Shown here: positions 7,679 to 15,102 of the stretch, piece after piece
Position numbering within the stretch: position 1 is the stretch's first letter
Layout of the letters: each line of letters begins with the position of its first letter
Notes under the pieces: model-generated
The model's database searches: none
What the model was told of the DNA's origin: nothing
Seen by the model: the letters and a program-made list of their open reading frames with translations, nothing else
NCBI GenBank assembly: GCA_002171495.2
Contig: NHEU02000003.1
Coordinates: forward strand, 4,060-19,958
Direction of reading: 5' to 3'
From: Alphaproteobacteria bacterium TMED93
GTDB taxonomy: Bacteria > Pseudomonadota > Alphaproteobacteria > TMED109
DNA length: 15,899 nt
Position numbers and translations under genes: made by a program

Positions 7679-8284
7679 TTATTTAACAATCATAACAGCT
7701 TTATCCTCAAATCTGTAAATATCTTTTATAGAGTTAAATGAGAATTTTTTTGATTTTATATTACCCCATTTACCAAACATTACAATCTCTTCTTCACTTT
7801 TTGCTATTCCAGTATCAAAGTTATATTCCATACTAGAAGAATAAAAACTGCTGCCATCATCGTAATAACCTTGAATTTTATCATCTGTTCGCAAAGTTTT
7901 TTTGTTTATTTCAAATATCGCTTTTTCAGTATTTAAAAATAGCCAATTTTTATTGTTTAAGGAGATATCAGCTTGAACACTGTATAATACAATAGTATCT
8001 ATATTTTTTGTTTCTTTGATAGCAGATTCCGCTGTTAGTTGATAGGGAGTTCCAGCCTCATTATAACCTATTAGTTTAAGTTTATTAATTTTAATAAAGT
8101 TTTTATCATTTTCATATTCTCCTTCAAATACCTGTTCATTTAGAGTAAACGTATTTTTTTTTGAATTAGAAAAAAAAAACATGACTAAAATTACAATGAT
8201 AAGCATAAATAAAATAATTAATTTAATTAATTTAATACTAGAAGAAGTTTTTATATTTAAAGATCTGGGGGTGTAGCTTTTCAC
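7679..8284 (-). CDS. lptC: LPS export ABC transporter periplasmic protein LptC
   Basis: Single-pass inner-membrane protein that receives LPS from LptFG and hands it to LptA. The 201-residue product has a basic N-terminus, one hydrophobic segment at about residues 19-39 (KLIILFMLIIVILVMFFF core), and a periplasmic beta-rich domain with LptC-like features (KLIGYNEAGTPYQLTAESAIKE and GKWGNIKSKKF). The start is GTG at 8284, 8 nt after the kdsD stop. The next Met is inside the membrane segment, so the GTG is the only sensible start. The family is poorly conserved; position between kdsD and lptA is the strongest support. Confidence 0.9.
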   Translation of the reverse strand: MKSYTPRSLNIKTSSSIKLIKLIILFMLIIVILVMFFFSNSKKNTFTLNEQVFEGEYENDKNFIKINKLKLIGYNEAGTPYQLTAESAIKETKNIDTIVLYSVQADISLNNKNWLFLNTEKAIFEINKKTLRTDDKIQGYYDDGSSFYSSSMEYNFDTGIAKSEEEIVMFGKWGNIKSKKFSFNSIKDIYRFEDKAVMIVK

Positions 8285-8292
8285 TATTTAAC

Positions 8293-9243
8293 TCAATTAA
8301 TTGTGAGGCAATCATGTAAGTGAATTATTCCAATAGGGCTTTTAGAAGAAGAGCTATTTAAAACAAATAAAACTGTAATTTTCTCCTTATTAAAAACATC
8401 CAAAGCATCTTTTAAATACTTATTTTTCAAAATAGTTTTTGGGTTTTTTATCATCACTTCTTCCGCATTTTTTTCTAATATTCCATTTGCCATATTTCTT
8501 CTTAAGTCTCCATCAGTTATTATACCAACCAAGTTTTTATTTTCATTTATTATTCCTACACAACCAAATCCCTTTTGAGACATTTTTAATATTATCTCTT
8601 TCATGTTGGTTTTATTGTTTGATAATGGGATTCTTGGGGCCTTATGCATTCTTTCTTTTACCCTTACAAATTTGGCGCCTATATTTCCACCAGGGTGAAG
8701 TTTTCCAAATTCTTTAATAGAAAAATTTTTCTTTTTTGAAATTGATAAAGATAAGGCATCTCCTAATGCTAGCATCATGGTTGTAGAGGTTGTAGGTGCT
8801 AATTTATTTTCACCTGCTTCTTCTAAGTTTGGTAAAACTATGTTACTTGATGAAATTTCTGCTAAATTACAATCTTTATTGTTAGTAATAAAAATTATTG
8901 GTATTTTTTTAAATTTGGCGTAGTTGCTTAAATCAAAAAGTTCTTTTGATTTCCCAGATTTAGATAATATTATTAAAGCATCTTTTTTTTGTATTAAACC
9001 AAGGTCCCCATGACTAGCCTCTGTAGGATGAATGAAGGTTGCTGGAGTTCCAGTAGATGTCATAGTAGAAGCTATTTTTTTTGCTATAAATCCTGACTTG
9101 CCAACCCCTGAAATAATTATATTACCTTTAATATTTGATAATATAGTCACTGCCTGTGTAAATTTATTATTAAGGCTTACAGATAGTTTTTTTAATGCAA
9201 TTGACTCTTCATTTATTATATTTTTAGCGTATTTTAAAACCAT
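8293..9243 (-). CDS. kdsD: D-arabinose 5-phosphate isomerase (KpsF/GutQ/KdsD family)
   Basis: Converts ribulose 5-phosphate to arabinose 5-phosphate, the first committed step to Kdo, the inner sugar of LPS. The 316-residue protein has the standard layout. An N-terminal SIS sugar-isomerase domain contains ISGVGKSGFIAKKIAST at 44-60, HPTEASHGDLG at 72-82, ILSKSGKSKEL at 92-102 and KLHPGG at 181-186 (catalytic His183). Two CBS domains follow, at about 194-255 (ending VGIITDGDLRRNM) and 262-316 (ending GIIHLHDCL). It lies 2 nt after the rnd-like gene and 8 nt before lptC. A KdsC phosphatase gene, adjacent in gammaproteobacteria, is absent, as is usual for this locus in Alphaproteobacteria. Confidence 0.96.
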   Translation of the reverse strand: MVLKYAKNIINEESIALKKLSVSLNNKFTQAVTILSNIKGNIIISGVGKSGFIAKKIASTMTSTGTPATFIHPTEASHGDLGLIQKKDALIILSKSGKSKELFDLSNYAKFKKIPIIFITNNKDCNLAEISSSNIVLPNLEEAGENKLAPTTSTTMMLALGDALSLSISKKKNFSIKEFGKLHPGGNIGAKFVRVKERMHKAPRIPLSNNKTNMKEIILKMSQKGFGCVGIINENKNLVGIITDGDLRRNMANGILEKNAEEVMIKNPKTILKNKYLKDALDVFNKEKITVLFVLNSSSSKSPIGIIHLHDCLTIN

Positions 9244-9245
9244 TA

Positions 9246-9860
9246 TTATGTATGAGAAAATAAGTCGCTATTATGCCAACCTAAAAGATCTAAGGTAACT
9301 CTGGTAGGGATAAATTTAAATAGTGAATTTGCTAGTTGAAGTCTATTCTCTCTTTCTAGGATATTGTCTAACTTTTCTTTGATTGCATGTAAATATAAAA
9401 CATCGTTGGCTGCATAATTAATTTGATTTTTTGACAATACACTGCTTCCCCAGTCGCTACTTTGTTGTTGCTTTGATATTTCAATATTTAATAGCTCTTT
9501 GCATAACTCTTTTAAACCATGACGATCTGTGTAGGTTCTAGCTAACTTTGAGGCAATTTTAGTACAGTAAATTGATTTACATAAAACCCCTAAGTATTTT
9601 TTTAACATTGCAACATCAAATCTAGCATAGTGAAATACTTTTATTATATTTTTGTTTTTTAATAATTTTTTTAGGTTTTTAGCGTCATACCCAATATCAC
9701 CGCCAACTTGAACTAAATGAGCATTGTTATCACCAAAACTAATTTGTACTAAACAGAGCTTGTCTCTTGTAAAGTTTAATCCCATAGTTTCTGTATCTAT
9801 AGCTACAATAGATGGAAATGCTAAGTTTTCTGGTAAATCGCCTTTATGTAAGTAATTCAT
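9246..9860 (-). CDS. Short ribonuclease D-type 3'-5' exonuclease (DEDDy)
   Basis: Cytoplasmic 3'-5' exoribonuclease of the RNase D family, presumably for tRNA or other RNA end trimming. Catalytic residues are all visible: D22 and E24 in VAIDTETMGL, D82 in FHYARFDVAML, and Y149 with D153 in INYAANDVLYL. At 204 residues it is the short form without the C-terminal HRDC domains of E. coli Rnd (about 375 residues). Short versions next to kdsD-lptC are common in Alphaproteobacteria. It is the first gene of the minus-strand run and faces an 84-bp divergent intergenic region. No good ribosome-binding site is seen upstream of its ATG. Confidence 0.9.
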   Translation of the reverse strand: MNYLHKGDLPENLAFPSIVAIDTETMGLNFTRDKLCLVQISFGDNNAHLVQVGGDIGYDAKNLKKLLKNKNIIKVFHYARFDVAMLKKYLGVLCKSIYCTKIASKLARTYTDRHGLKELCKELLNIEISKQQQSSDWGSSVLSKNQINYAANDVLYLHAIKEKLDNILERENRLQLANSLFKFIPTRVTLDLLGWHNSDLFSHT

Positions 9861-9944
9861 TTTATTATTAGGATAAAATTAATTCAAAAAAATTAGTTTA
9901 ATATGTTAATATAATTTTTTCAAATTTAAAAAAATTTATTTATT
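9861..9944. promoter_or_regulatory. Divergent intergenic region between the rnd-lpt operon and the NDUFA9-like gene
   Basis: This 84-bp, almost pure A/T stretch is the only sizeable non-coding gap in the window. It must hold, or at least border, the promoters of both flanking units. On the plus strand a perfect TATAAT lies at 9910-9915, but no good -35 sits 16-18 bp before it; TTCAAA at 9883-9888 is 21 bp away. No hairpin or repeat is evident. Confidence 0.55.
9895..9923 (-). promoter_or_regulatory. Candidate sigma-70 promoter for the rnd-kdsD-lpt run
   Basis: On the minus strand TTGAAA (9918-9923) and TAAACT (9895-9900) are spaced by 17 bp. They match the -35 and -10 consensus at 5/6 and 4/6 positions. 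Transcription would begin near 9888, leaving a leader of about 28 nt before the rnd-like ATG. The sequence is so AT-rich that chance matches are likely. Confidence 0.35.
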
Positions 9945-10880
9945 ATGAGAGAACATAAACTTATTAGTGTTATTGGAGGAAATGGATTTTTAGGAAAATA
10001 TATAGTTAATATTTTATTAGATAAAGGATACTATGTTAAAATAATTTCTAGAACAGCTACTCTTTCAAAAAAAAACTTTACTATTTACAAACCTGGGCAG
10101 TATAAGCTAGTTGATTGTGATATAAAAAATTTTAGCAAACTACAATCAGCGCTAGATGGAACAGACTATGTAATAAACTTAGTTGGTCTTTTAATTAATA
10201 AAAGAAACAACAGCTTTGAGAGTGTGCATAAAGTAGCAGTTGAGAATATTGTTTCAATTTGTAAAAAGCTAGATATTAAAAAACTTATTCATGTGTCAGC
10301 TATAGGGTCTGAAAAAAATTCAAAATCAGAATATTCAAGGACAAAATTTTTAGGTGAAGAAGCAGTAAAAACCTTTAAAAACTATTGCATTCTAAGACCA
10401 TCAATTATTTATGGAGATGAGGATAACTTTATAAACTTCTTCGCAAAAACCTCGAAAATATCTCCCTTTTTACCCTTAATAGGAGGGGGTAAAAATCTTT
10501 TTCAACCTATATGGGTTCAAGATGTTGCTAATATTATAGTAAATACTTTAGAAAAAAATATTAAAGGAAAAATTTTAGAAGTAGGAGGTGAAGAAGTATT
10601 TACTTTTAAAGAAATTTTAGAAATTATATTAAATGAATTAGAATTGAAAAGAAAATTTATTACCATACCTTTTGGGATTTCAATAAAATTAGCTTCTTTT
10701 TTAGAATTTTTTCCTGCTCCTATACTAACTGCGGACCAAGTAGAAATGCTTAAAAAAGATAATATTGTCTCTAAAAAATATAATTTCAGGAAAACATTAG
10801 AATATCTTCCTATGCCATTCCAAAAAATGATAAAAAAACAATTGAGCTTTATGAAAAAAAATGGTGGTCATTTAAATTAG
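9945..10880 (+). CDS. NDUFA9-like atypical short-chain dehydrogenase (complex I-associated NAD(P)-binding protein)
   Basis: The mitochondrial relatives (NDUFA9/39-kDa subunit) bind NADPH and stabilise respiratory complex I; the bacterial proteins are thought to have a similar or assembly-related role. The 311 residues start with a Rossmann nucleotide-binding motif IGGNGFLGKYI (10-20). INLVGLL follows at about 77-83, then HVSAIGS near 116-122, Y130 and K134 (YSRTK), LRPSIIYG, PIWVQDVANII, and the family-typical FTADQ-like stretch, here ILTADQVEMLKKDNIVS. The gene is not beside any nuo gene here, but it pairs convergently with uppP (9-bp overlap), an arrangement I recognise from other alphaproteobacteria. 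No Shine-Dalgarno is seen before the ATG. Confidence 0.85.
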   Translation: MREHKLISVIGGNGFLGKYIVNILLDKGYYVKIISRTATLSKKNFTIYKPGQYKLVDCDIKNFSKLQSALDGTDYVINLVGLLINKRNNSFESVHKVAVENIVSICKKLDIKKLIHVSAIGSEKNSKSEYSRTKFLGEEAVKTFKNYCILRPSIIYGDEDNFINFFAKTSKISPFLPLIGGGKNLFQPIWVQDVANIIVNTLEKNIKGKILEVGGEEVFTFKEILEIILNELELKRKFITIPFGISIKLASFLEFFPAPILTADQVEMLKKDNIVSKKYNFRKTLEYLPMPFQKMIKKQLSFMKKNGGHLN

Positions 10881-11657
10881 ATTTATAGATAAAATAAGCC
10901 CAATGCCAAAAATTAATCTATAATAAACAAATATTCTAAAAGAAAAGTTTTTTGTCCATTTAACTAAAAGTCTTATAGAAAAAAAAGCAAAGATAAAAGT
11001 TATTAAAGTTATATAAAAAAAATAAATGTTTATTTTTTCATCTGTAATTAAAATATTATATATTCCGTAGAAGGATGCTAACATAATTACTGGTATACTT
11101 GTTAATAATGATAACTCAACAGAAAATGATCTGCTGTAACCTAAAAATCTAGCAGCAGTTAAGATAGTCCCTGACCGGCTCATACCTGGAATTAAAGAAA
11201 GAATTTGAAAAAACCCAATAAAAATAGAATTTTTTATGGTAAGAGAATCATTAGTTTGATTTGTATTAGTTTTTTTGTCTGAAAAGCCTAATAATAGGGC
11301 GCCAAAAATTGAAGTTAAAGCTATTGTGGTTATACCAAATACATAATACTTTTTAAAAAAAGTAATAATTAATATTCCTGTAAAAATAACAGGAAATACG
11401 CATATTAATAAAGGTAGAACTTTTTTATCAATCTCTTTTTTAAAAAAAAATTTTCTAAAAATTATAAATATAGTTTTTTTTTCAAAAAAAAGTACTGCTA
11501 ATAGTGTCCCTAAGTGAGCCGCAAGCGCATATATTAAACCCTCAACTTCCCATTTAAAAAAAATTTCCATTGCATAAAGGTGACCTGAGCTTGAAACAGG
11601 AATAAATTCTGTTATTCCTTGAACAATCGAATAAGCTAAAATTTCAAATTTTTGCAT
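10872..11657 (-). CDS. uppP: Undecaprenyl-diphosphatase
   Basis: Integral membrane phosphatase that dephosphorylates undecaprenyl diphosphate, regenerating the lipid carrier for peptidoglycan and surface glycans; its gene is also known as bacA. The 261 residues (E. coli 273) contain both signature loops: GITEFIPVSSSGHL at 14-27, with catalytic Glu and Ser/His residues, and PGMSRSGTILTAARFLGYSR at 157-176, with the essential Arg. About seven or eight hydrophobic segments fill the rest. The 3' end overlaps that of the NDUFA9-like gene by 9 bp. The ATG has no obvious ribosome-binding site. Confidence 0.96.
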   Translation of the reverse strand: MQKFEILAYSIVQGITEFIPVSSSGHLYAMEIFFKWEVEGLIYALAAHLGTLLAVLFFEKKTIFIIFRKFFFKKEIDKKVLPLLICVFPVIFTGILIITFFKKYYVFGITTIALTSIFGALLLGFSDKKTNTNQTNDSLTIKNSIFIGFFQILSLIPGMSRSGTILTAARFLGYSRSFSVELSLLTSIPVIMLASFYGIYNILITDEKINIYFFYITLITFIFAFFSIRLLVKWTKNFSFRIFVYYRLIFGIGLILSINLI

Positions 11658-11675
11658 TTTTAAAGCATAATTAAA

Positions 11676-11681
11676 ATTATA
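11676..11681 (-). promoter_or_regulatory. Candidate -10 element for uppP in a 59-bp divergent gap
   Basis: A perfect TATAAT on the minus strand lies 18 bp before the uppP ATG, implying a leader of about 12 nt. No good -35 is visible 17 bp upstream of it. For the divergent GST gene, TTGAGA (11682-11687) and TAAATT (11704-11709) with a 16-bp spacer are possible, but they would give an almost leaderless mRNA. Confidence 0.3.
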
Positions 11682-11716
11682 TTGAGAATAAATCTTTTTT
11701 TATTAAATTAAAAGCT

Positions 11717-12385
11717 ATGTATAAATTATATTATATGCCATTAAATTTTTTCTGTAGGGCTGCGCGAATCATACTTATAGAAAAAAATATATCTTTTAAA
11801 ATCGTTAATGAACCTTATTGGAAAAGAAGAGTTGAATTCTTGAAAATTAATCCAGCAGGAGACCTTCCTGTGATTGTTGATATGGAAGGAGTAAATATAA
11901 TAGGATATGAATGTTTAGTTGAATATTTAGATGAAAAAAAATTAGGAAAAACCTTATTAGGGAATAATGCAATAGAAAAATTAGAAGTTAGAAGACTTTG
12001 TATGTGGGTAGGAAAAAAACTTCAAAAAGAAGTAATGGAAAATATTTTAGATGAGAGAGTTTTTAATAGTCTCAAAAAAAATAGTCAGCCTTCCACAACA
12101 GTTTTAAATGCAGGAAGAAAAAATTTAAAAAATCATATGAAGTATTTTGAGTGGATTTTAGAAAGAAGAAGCTTTTTAGCAGGTGACTTTTTTACTGTTG
12201 CTGATATAGCACTTGCTGCAGCAATATCATCTTTAGATTATTTGAGTGAAATTAATTGGGAAAACTATAACAAAGTTAAAAACTGGTATTCAGTTATAAA
12301 AAGCAGACCTTCATTTAGAGAAATTTTAGAAGAAAGCATTTATAATATTTCTCCTTCTGCTCATTACAAAGATCTGGACTTTTGA
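11717..12385 (+). CDS. Glutathione S-transferase family protein
   Basis: A cytoplasmic GST-fold protein of unknown substrate. The 222 residues show an N-terminal thioredoxin-like domain: MYKLYYMPLNFFCRAARIIL, where the catalytic Ser/Cys position is near Cys13; INPAGDLPVI at 44-53, with the glutathione-binding cis-Pro51; and YECLVEYLDE at 64-73, where the usual Glu-Ser pair is Glu65-Cys66. The helical C-terminal domain contains FLAGDFFTVADIALAAAISSLDYL, the GST N-capping box and hydrophobic staple. It precedes queG by 1 nt. This GST-queG-SDR cluster recurs in alphaproteobacteria, so the gene is probably co-transcribed, but its role there is not known to me. Confidence 0.88.
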   Translation: MYKLYYMPLNFFCRAARIILIEKNISFKIVNEPYWKRRVEFLKINPAGDLPVIVDMEGVNIIGYECLVEYLDEKKLGKTLLGNNAIEKLEVRRLCMWVGKKLQKEVMENILDERVFNSLKKNSQPSTTVLNAGRKNLKNHMKYFEWILERRSFLAGDFFTVADIALAAAISSLDYLSEINWENYNKVKNWYSVIKSRPSFREILEESIYNISPSAHYKDLDF

Positions 12386-12386
12386 G

Positions 12387-13502
12387 ATGTCAGATATTTT
12401 TCTTAATGAAATTGAAGAATATTCTAAAAGTTTAGGGTTTCAAGATTTTAAAGTAACAAACTTCAAAGACTTTAGTATTTATTCAAATAATTTGAGAGAA
12501 TTCATTAAAAATAAGTTTTATGGAGAAATGGGCTGGATAAAAGAAAAATCATTGATTAGAGAAAACCCAAAAAATATATGGTTAGATGCAAAAAGTGCGT
12601 TAGTGTTTGGTCTAAACTATGGACCTGCCACTAACCCATTATTAGAAATAAAAAACAGAAATACAGGATACATATCTATTTATGCCAGAAGAAAGGATTA
12701 CCATAAGGTTATTAAGACTAAACTAAAAAGCATAGGTAGGTTTATATCTAACAACTCAGATATTAAAGTTAAGGTTTTTGTAGATACTGCCCCTATTATG
12801 GAAAAGCCTTTAGCTGAACTTTCAAATATGGGATGGATTGGAAAGCATACTAATCTAGTTTCTAAAAAATATGGATCATGGTTGTTTTTAGGTATTATTC
12901 TAACTAATTACAGTTTTAAAAAAATTAAAAAAGATAAAAAAAATAATTGTGGTAGTTGCAAGGCATGCAACGAAGTATGCCCAACTAATGCTTTTATTTC
13001 TCCTTATAAATTAGATGCCAGAAAATGCATCTCATATCTAACTATAGAGCATAAAAGCCATATAAAAAAAAAATATAGACCTTTAATAGGAAACAGAATT
13101 TTTGGGTGTGATGACTGTTTAGCAGTTTGCCCTTGGAATAAATTTGCTAGAACTCATTCTGATATAAAGTTAGATATAAATAAAAATTTAGTTTTGCAAC
13201 CGTTAAAAAGCTTAGTTAATTTAGATGAAGAAAGTTTTAGAAAAAAGTTTTCTGGTACACCAGTAAGAAGGCTTGGATATGATAGGTTTTTAAGAAATAT
13301 TTTAATTGCTATAGGTAACTCTGGCGATAAGTCTTTGGTAGAGAGCACTGTAAGCAAGTTGGAACACAATAGTAATTTAGTTAGGGCAATGGCGGTATGG
13401 GCTTTATTTCAGTTAAGCATAAATAGGTTTAAAGAGGAAAAAAAGTTAAGATTTGAAAGAGAAAAAGATAGTAGAGTAAGAGAAGAATGGAATATAAGGT
13501 AA
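12387..13502 (+). CDS. queG: Epoxyqueuosine reductase
   Basis: QueG performs the last step of queuosine synthesis, reducing epoxyqueuosine in tRNA (Asp, Asn, His, Tyr anticodons) with cobalamin and two [4Fe-4S] clusters. The 371 residues include Asp133 in VFVDTAPIMEK, matching the catalytic Asp. The first ferredoxin-like motif is C188, C191, C194 and C198-Pro (CGSCKACNEVCP); the second is C241, C244 and C248-Pro (CDDCLAVCPWNK), with C214 between them. The C-terminal part (about 300-355, GNSGDKSLVESTVSKLEH..VRAMAVWAL) is the HEAT-like tRNA-binding region. It starts 1 nt after the GST stop (TGAGATG), and the SDR gene follows after 4 nt. It depends on cobalamin made or imported elsewhere. Confidence 0.96.
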   Translation: MSDIFLNEIEEYSKSLGFQDFKVTNFKDFSIYSNNLREFIKNKFYGEMGWIKEKSLIRENPKNIWLDAKSALVFGLNYGPATNPLLEIKNRNTGYISIYARRKDYHKVIKTKLKSIGRFISNNSDIKVKVFVDTAPIMEKPLAELSNMGWIGKHTNLVSKKYGSWLFLGIILTNYSFKKIKKDKKNNCGSCKACNEVCPTNAFISPYKLDARKCISYLTIEHKSHIKKKYRPLIGNRIFGCDDCLAVCPWNKFARTHSDIKLDINKNLVLQPLKSLVNLDEESFRKKFSGTPVRRLGYDRFLRNILIAIGNSGDKSLVESTVSKLEHNSNLVRAMAVWALFQLSINRFKEEKKLRFEREKDSRVREEWNIR

Positions 13503-13506
13503 TAAA

Positions 13507-14352
13507 ATGATTGTGACTAGTTTGGGGTATGGATATATTTCTAAATTTTTTTTTAGAGAAATTGCGTATCATGGAGCAAGGTGTTATGGAATATCTGATA
13601 ATACTAAATATAATAAAAAAAGTGATTTGGAAAATATACTTATACTACCAAGGTCAATGACAATTGAATGTATTAAAAAATCTACTCATTTGGTTATAAC
13701 AGCACCTCCAGAAAAAAATAAATGTCCAATCCTTTCAAAATATGAAAAAACTATTAAAGATTCAAATATTAGAGCAATAATTTATGTTTCTTCCACTGGT
13801 GTATATGGAAATCATAAAGGAAAATGGGTTAATGAAAATTCAGTTATTAAAGGAAATAATAATTTAGCCAATAAAAATAGGATTAAAGCAGAGAAGTCTT
13901 GGACTGCTTTTTGTAAAAAAAATTCCTTAACCTTAAATATATTAAGATTAGGAGGCATATATGGTCCAGGTAGACCAAATTTAAGTAAAGATATATTTAA
14001 AAATATTATAATAAAAAAAGATCATTTTTTTTCAAGGATACACGTTTTAGATATTTCAAGAATAATAGCGAGCATACTTTTTGACTCTAAAGAAAGTTAT
14101 TGTTGGAACTTAGTTGATGATTTACCAGCTACGAGAAAAAGTTTTATGGAAAGAATTATAAAACTAAAGAAAGTCAAAAACTACAGCTTTAGGGATTATG
14201 AAAAGTTCAAAAAAAATATATCACAGTCTAAAAAAAAATTTTGGGAGGCTAACAAAAAAGTAAGCAACAAAAAAATAAAAAAAAAACTTCGTTACACGTT
14301 TCTATTTCCGACTTTTTTTACGGGGCTTAAATATATAATTAAGAATTTATAA
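13507..14352 (+). CDS. NAD(P)-dependent SDR/epimerase-like protein (YeeZ-type)
   Basis: A 281-residue extended SDR-like protein with unknown substrate. The N-terminal dinucleotide motif is shortened to SLGYGYISKFF (5-15), with Ser replacing the third Gly. The family stretches LVITAPP (62-68), YVSSTGVYGNHKGKWVNE (93-110), LRLGGIYGPGRPNL and FFSRIHVLDISRII (174-187) are clear. The YxxxK catalytic pair of classic SDRs is not visible: the expected region reads NLANKNRIKAEKSW, with Lys but no Tyr. The family may therefore bind nucleotide without the usual chemistry. The last 70 residues are very Lys-rich. AAGG (13496-13499) lies 7 nt before the ATG. The gene ends 6 bp inside the convergent hydrolase. 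Confidence 0.8.
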   Translation: MIVTSLGYGYISKFFFREIAYHGARCYGISDNTKYNKKSDLENILILPRSMTIECIKKSTHLVITAPPEKNKCPILSKYEKTIKDSNIRAIIYVSSTGVYGNHKGKWVNENSVIKGNNNLANKNRIKAEKSWTAFCKKNSLTLNILRLGGIYGPGRPNLSKDIFKNIIIKKDHFFSRIHVLDISRIIASILFDSKESYCWNLVDDLPATRKSFMERIIKLKKVKNYSFRDYEKFKKNISQSKKKFWEANKKVSNKKIKKKLRYTFLFPTFFTGLKYIIKNL

Positions 14353-15096
14353 AATTGCTAATATTGCATTTTTGAGAATTTCTAGATCATACTTTGAAGA
14401 CATTCTATGGTCACTATTCTTAGATATTATTAAGGAGGTTTCAGAATGAGTTAATTTATTTAAAAATTTAAGTTGCGACTCAAGGTCTACTGAAGTGTCT
14501 TTTAGTCCATACAACAAAATAGCTTTTTTTTTAATTTTTATTTTTTTATTTAGCAACAAAAACTTTTTAGCATTATTTATGAATTTATTGGTAAAAATAT
14601 AAGGACTTTTGGAATAATTTGAACTTAATTTAATTTCTTTTTTATATTTATACTTCTTATATTCTATAGTGCTTAGGTTTTTTAATGTTCTGGAAGTAAA
14701 GTCAAAAGCTGATGCTATCCCCACAATTCCCAATAATTTTTTTTTTATGATTAAAGATAAATAGAATGCTATCCAGCCACCCATTGAAGAACCTATTAAA
14801 ACAACAGGGTAATTAGTTTTTGTTTCTATCAACACCTTGCTTTCGTTAACCCAATCGGATAGATACAAATTATTTATATCACCAGATGACTCACCGTGTC
14901 CTGAGTAATCAAATCTTAGATACTCAAAACCATAATCTTTTCTTAGTTTTTCTATAAAATCTGCTTTTTTGCCATTTTTATCAGATCTATAACCACATAA
15001 AAAAACAATAGACTTTTTTAGGCCATTTTTAGTTTTCTTTTTAAGAATGTAGCTAATTTTATTTTTTTTTATTAAAATATAATTTTTAAGAACCAT
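14347..15096 (-). CDS. Alpha/beta hydrolase, ABHD10-like (acyl-protein thioesterase / carboxylesterase family)
   Basis: A 249-residue serine hydrolase. Visible parts are the oxyanion-loop strand IVFLCGYRSDKNGKKADF (30-47), FDYSGHGESSGD (62-73), the nucleophile elbow IGSSMGGW with Ser104 (101-108), the acid GLKDTSVD (Asp200 most likely) and the base SDHRMS (His230). The GYRSDKNGKKA segment and overall size resemble mitochondrial ABHD10 and its alphaproteobacterial relatives, known for depalmitoylation and glucuronide ester cleavage; the bacterial substrate is unknown. No signal peptide, so probably cytoplasmic. Its ATG is only 6 bp from the divergent glycosyltransferase ATG, so its promoter must lie inside that gene. 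Confidence 0.85.
   Translation of the reverse strand: MVLKNYILIKKNKISYILKKKTKNGLKKSIVFLCGYRSDKNGKKADFIEKLRKDYGFEYLRFDYSGHGESSGDINNLYLSDWVNESKVLIETKTNYPVVLIGSSMGGWIAFYLSLIIKKKLLGIVGIASAFDFTSRTLKNLSTIEYKKYKYKKEIKLSSNYSKSPYIFTNKFINNAKKFLLLNKKIKIKKKAILLYGLKDTSVDLESQLKFLNKLTHSETSLIISKNSDHRMSSKYDLEILKNAILAIL
15078..15083 (+). promoter_or_regulatory. Candidate -10 element for the glycosyltransferase, inside the hydrolase gene
   Basis: A perfect TATAAT on the plus strand lies 19 bp before the glycosyltransferase ATG, overlapping the first codons of the divergent hydrolase gene. The region 17 bp upstream has no good -35. With only 6 bp between the two start codons, any promoter for this gene must lie within the hydrolase coding sequence, which adds some weight. 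Confidence 0.25.
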
Positions 15097-15102
15097 TTTA
15101 AC

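Noticed and set aside
8439..8717. 92-codon plus-strand open frame
   Set aside because: It is antisense to the conserved CBS region of kdsD, rich in Phe/Leu/Ser as expected of an opposite-strand shadow, and has no recognisable motif.
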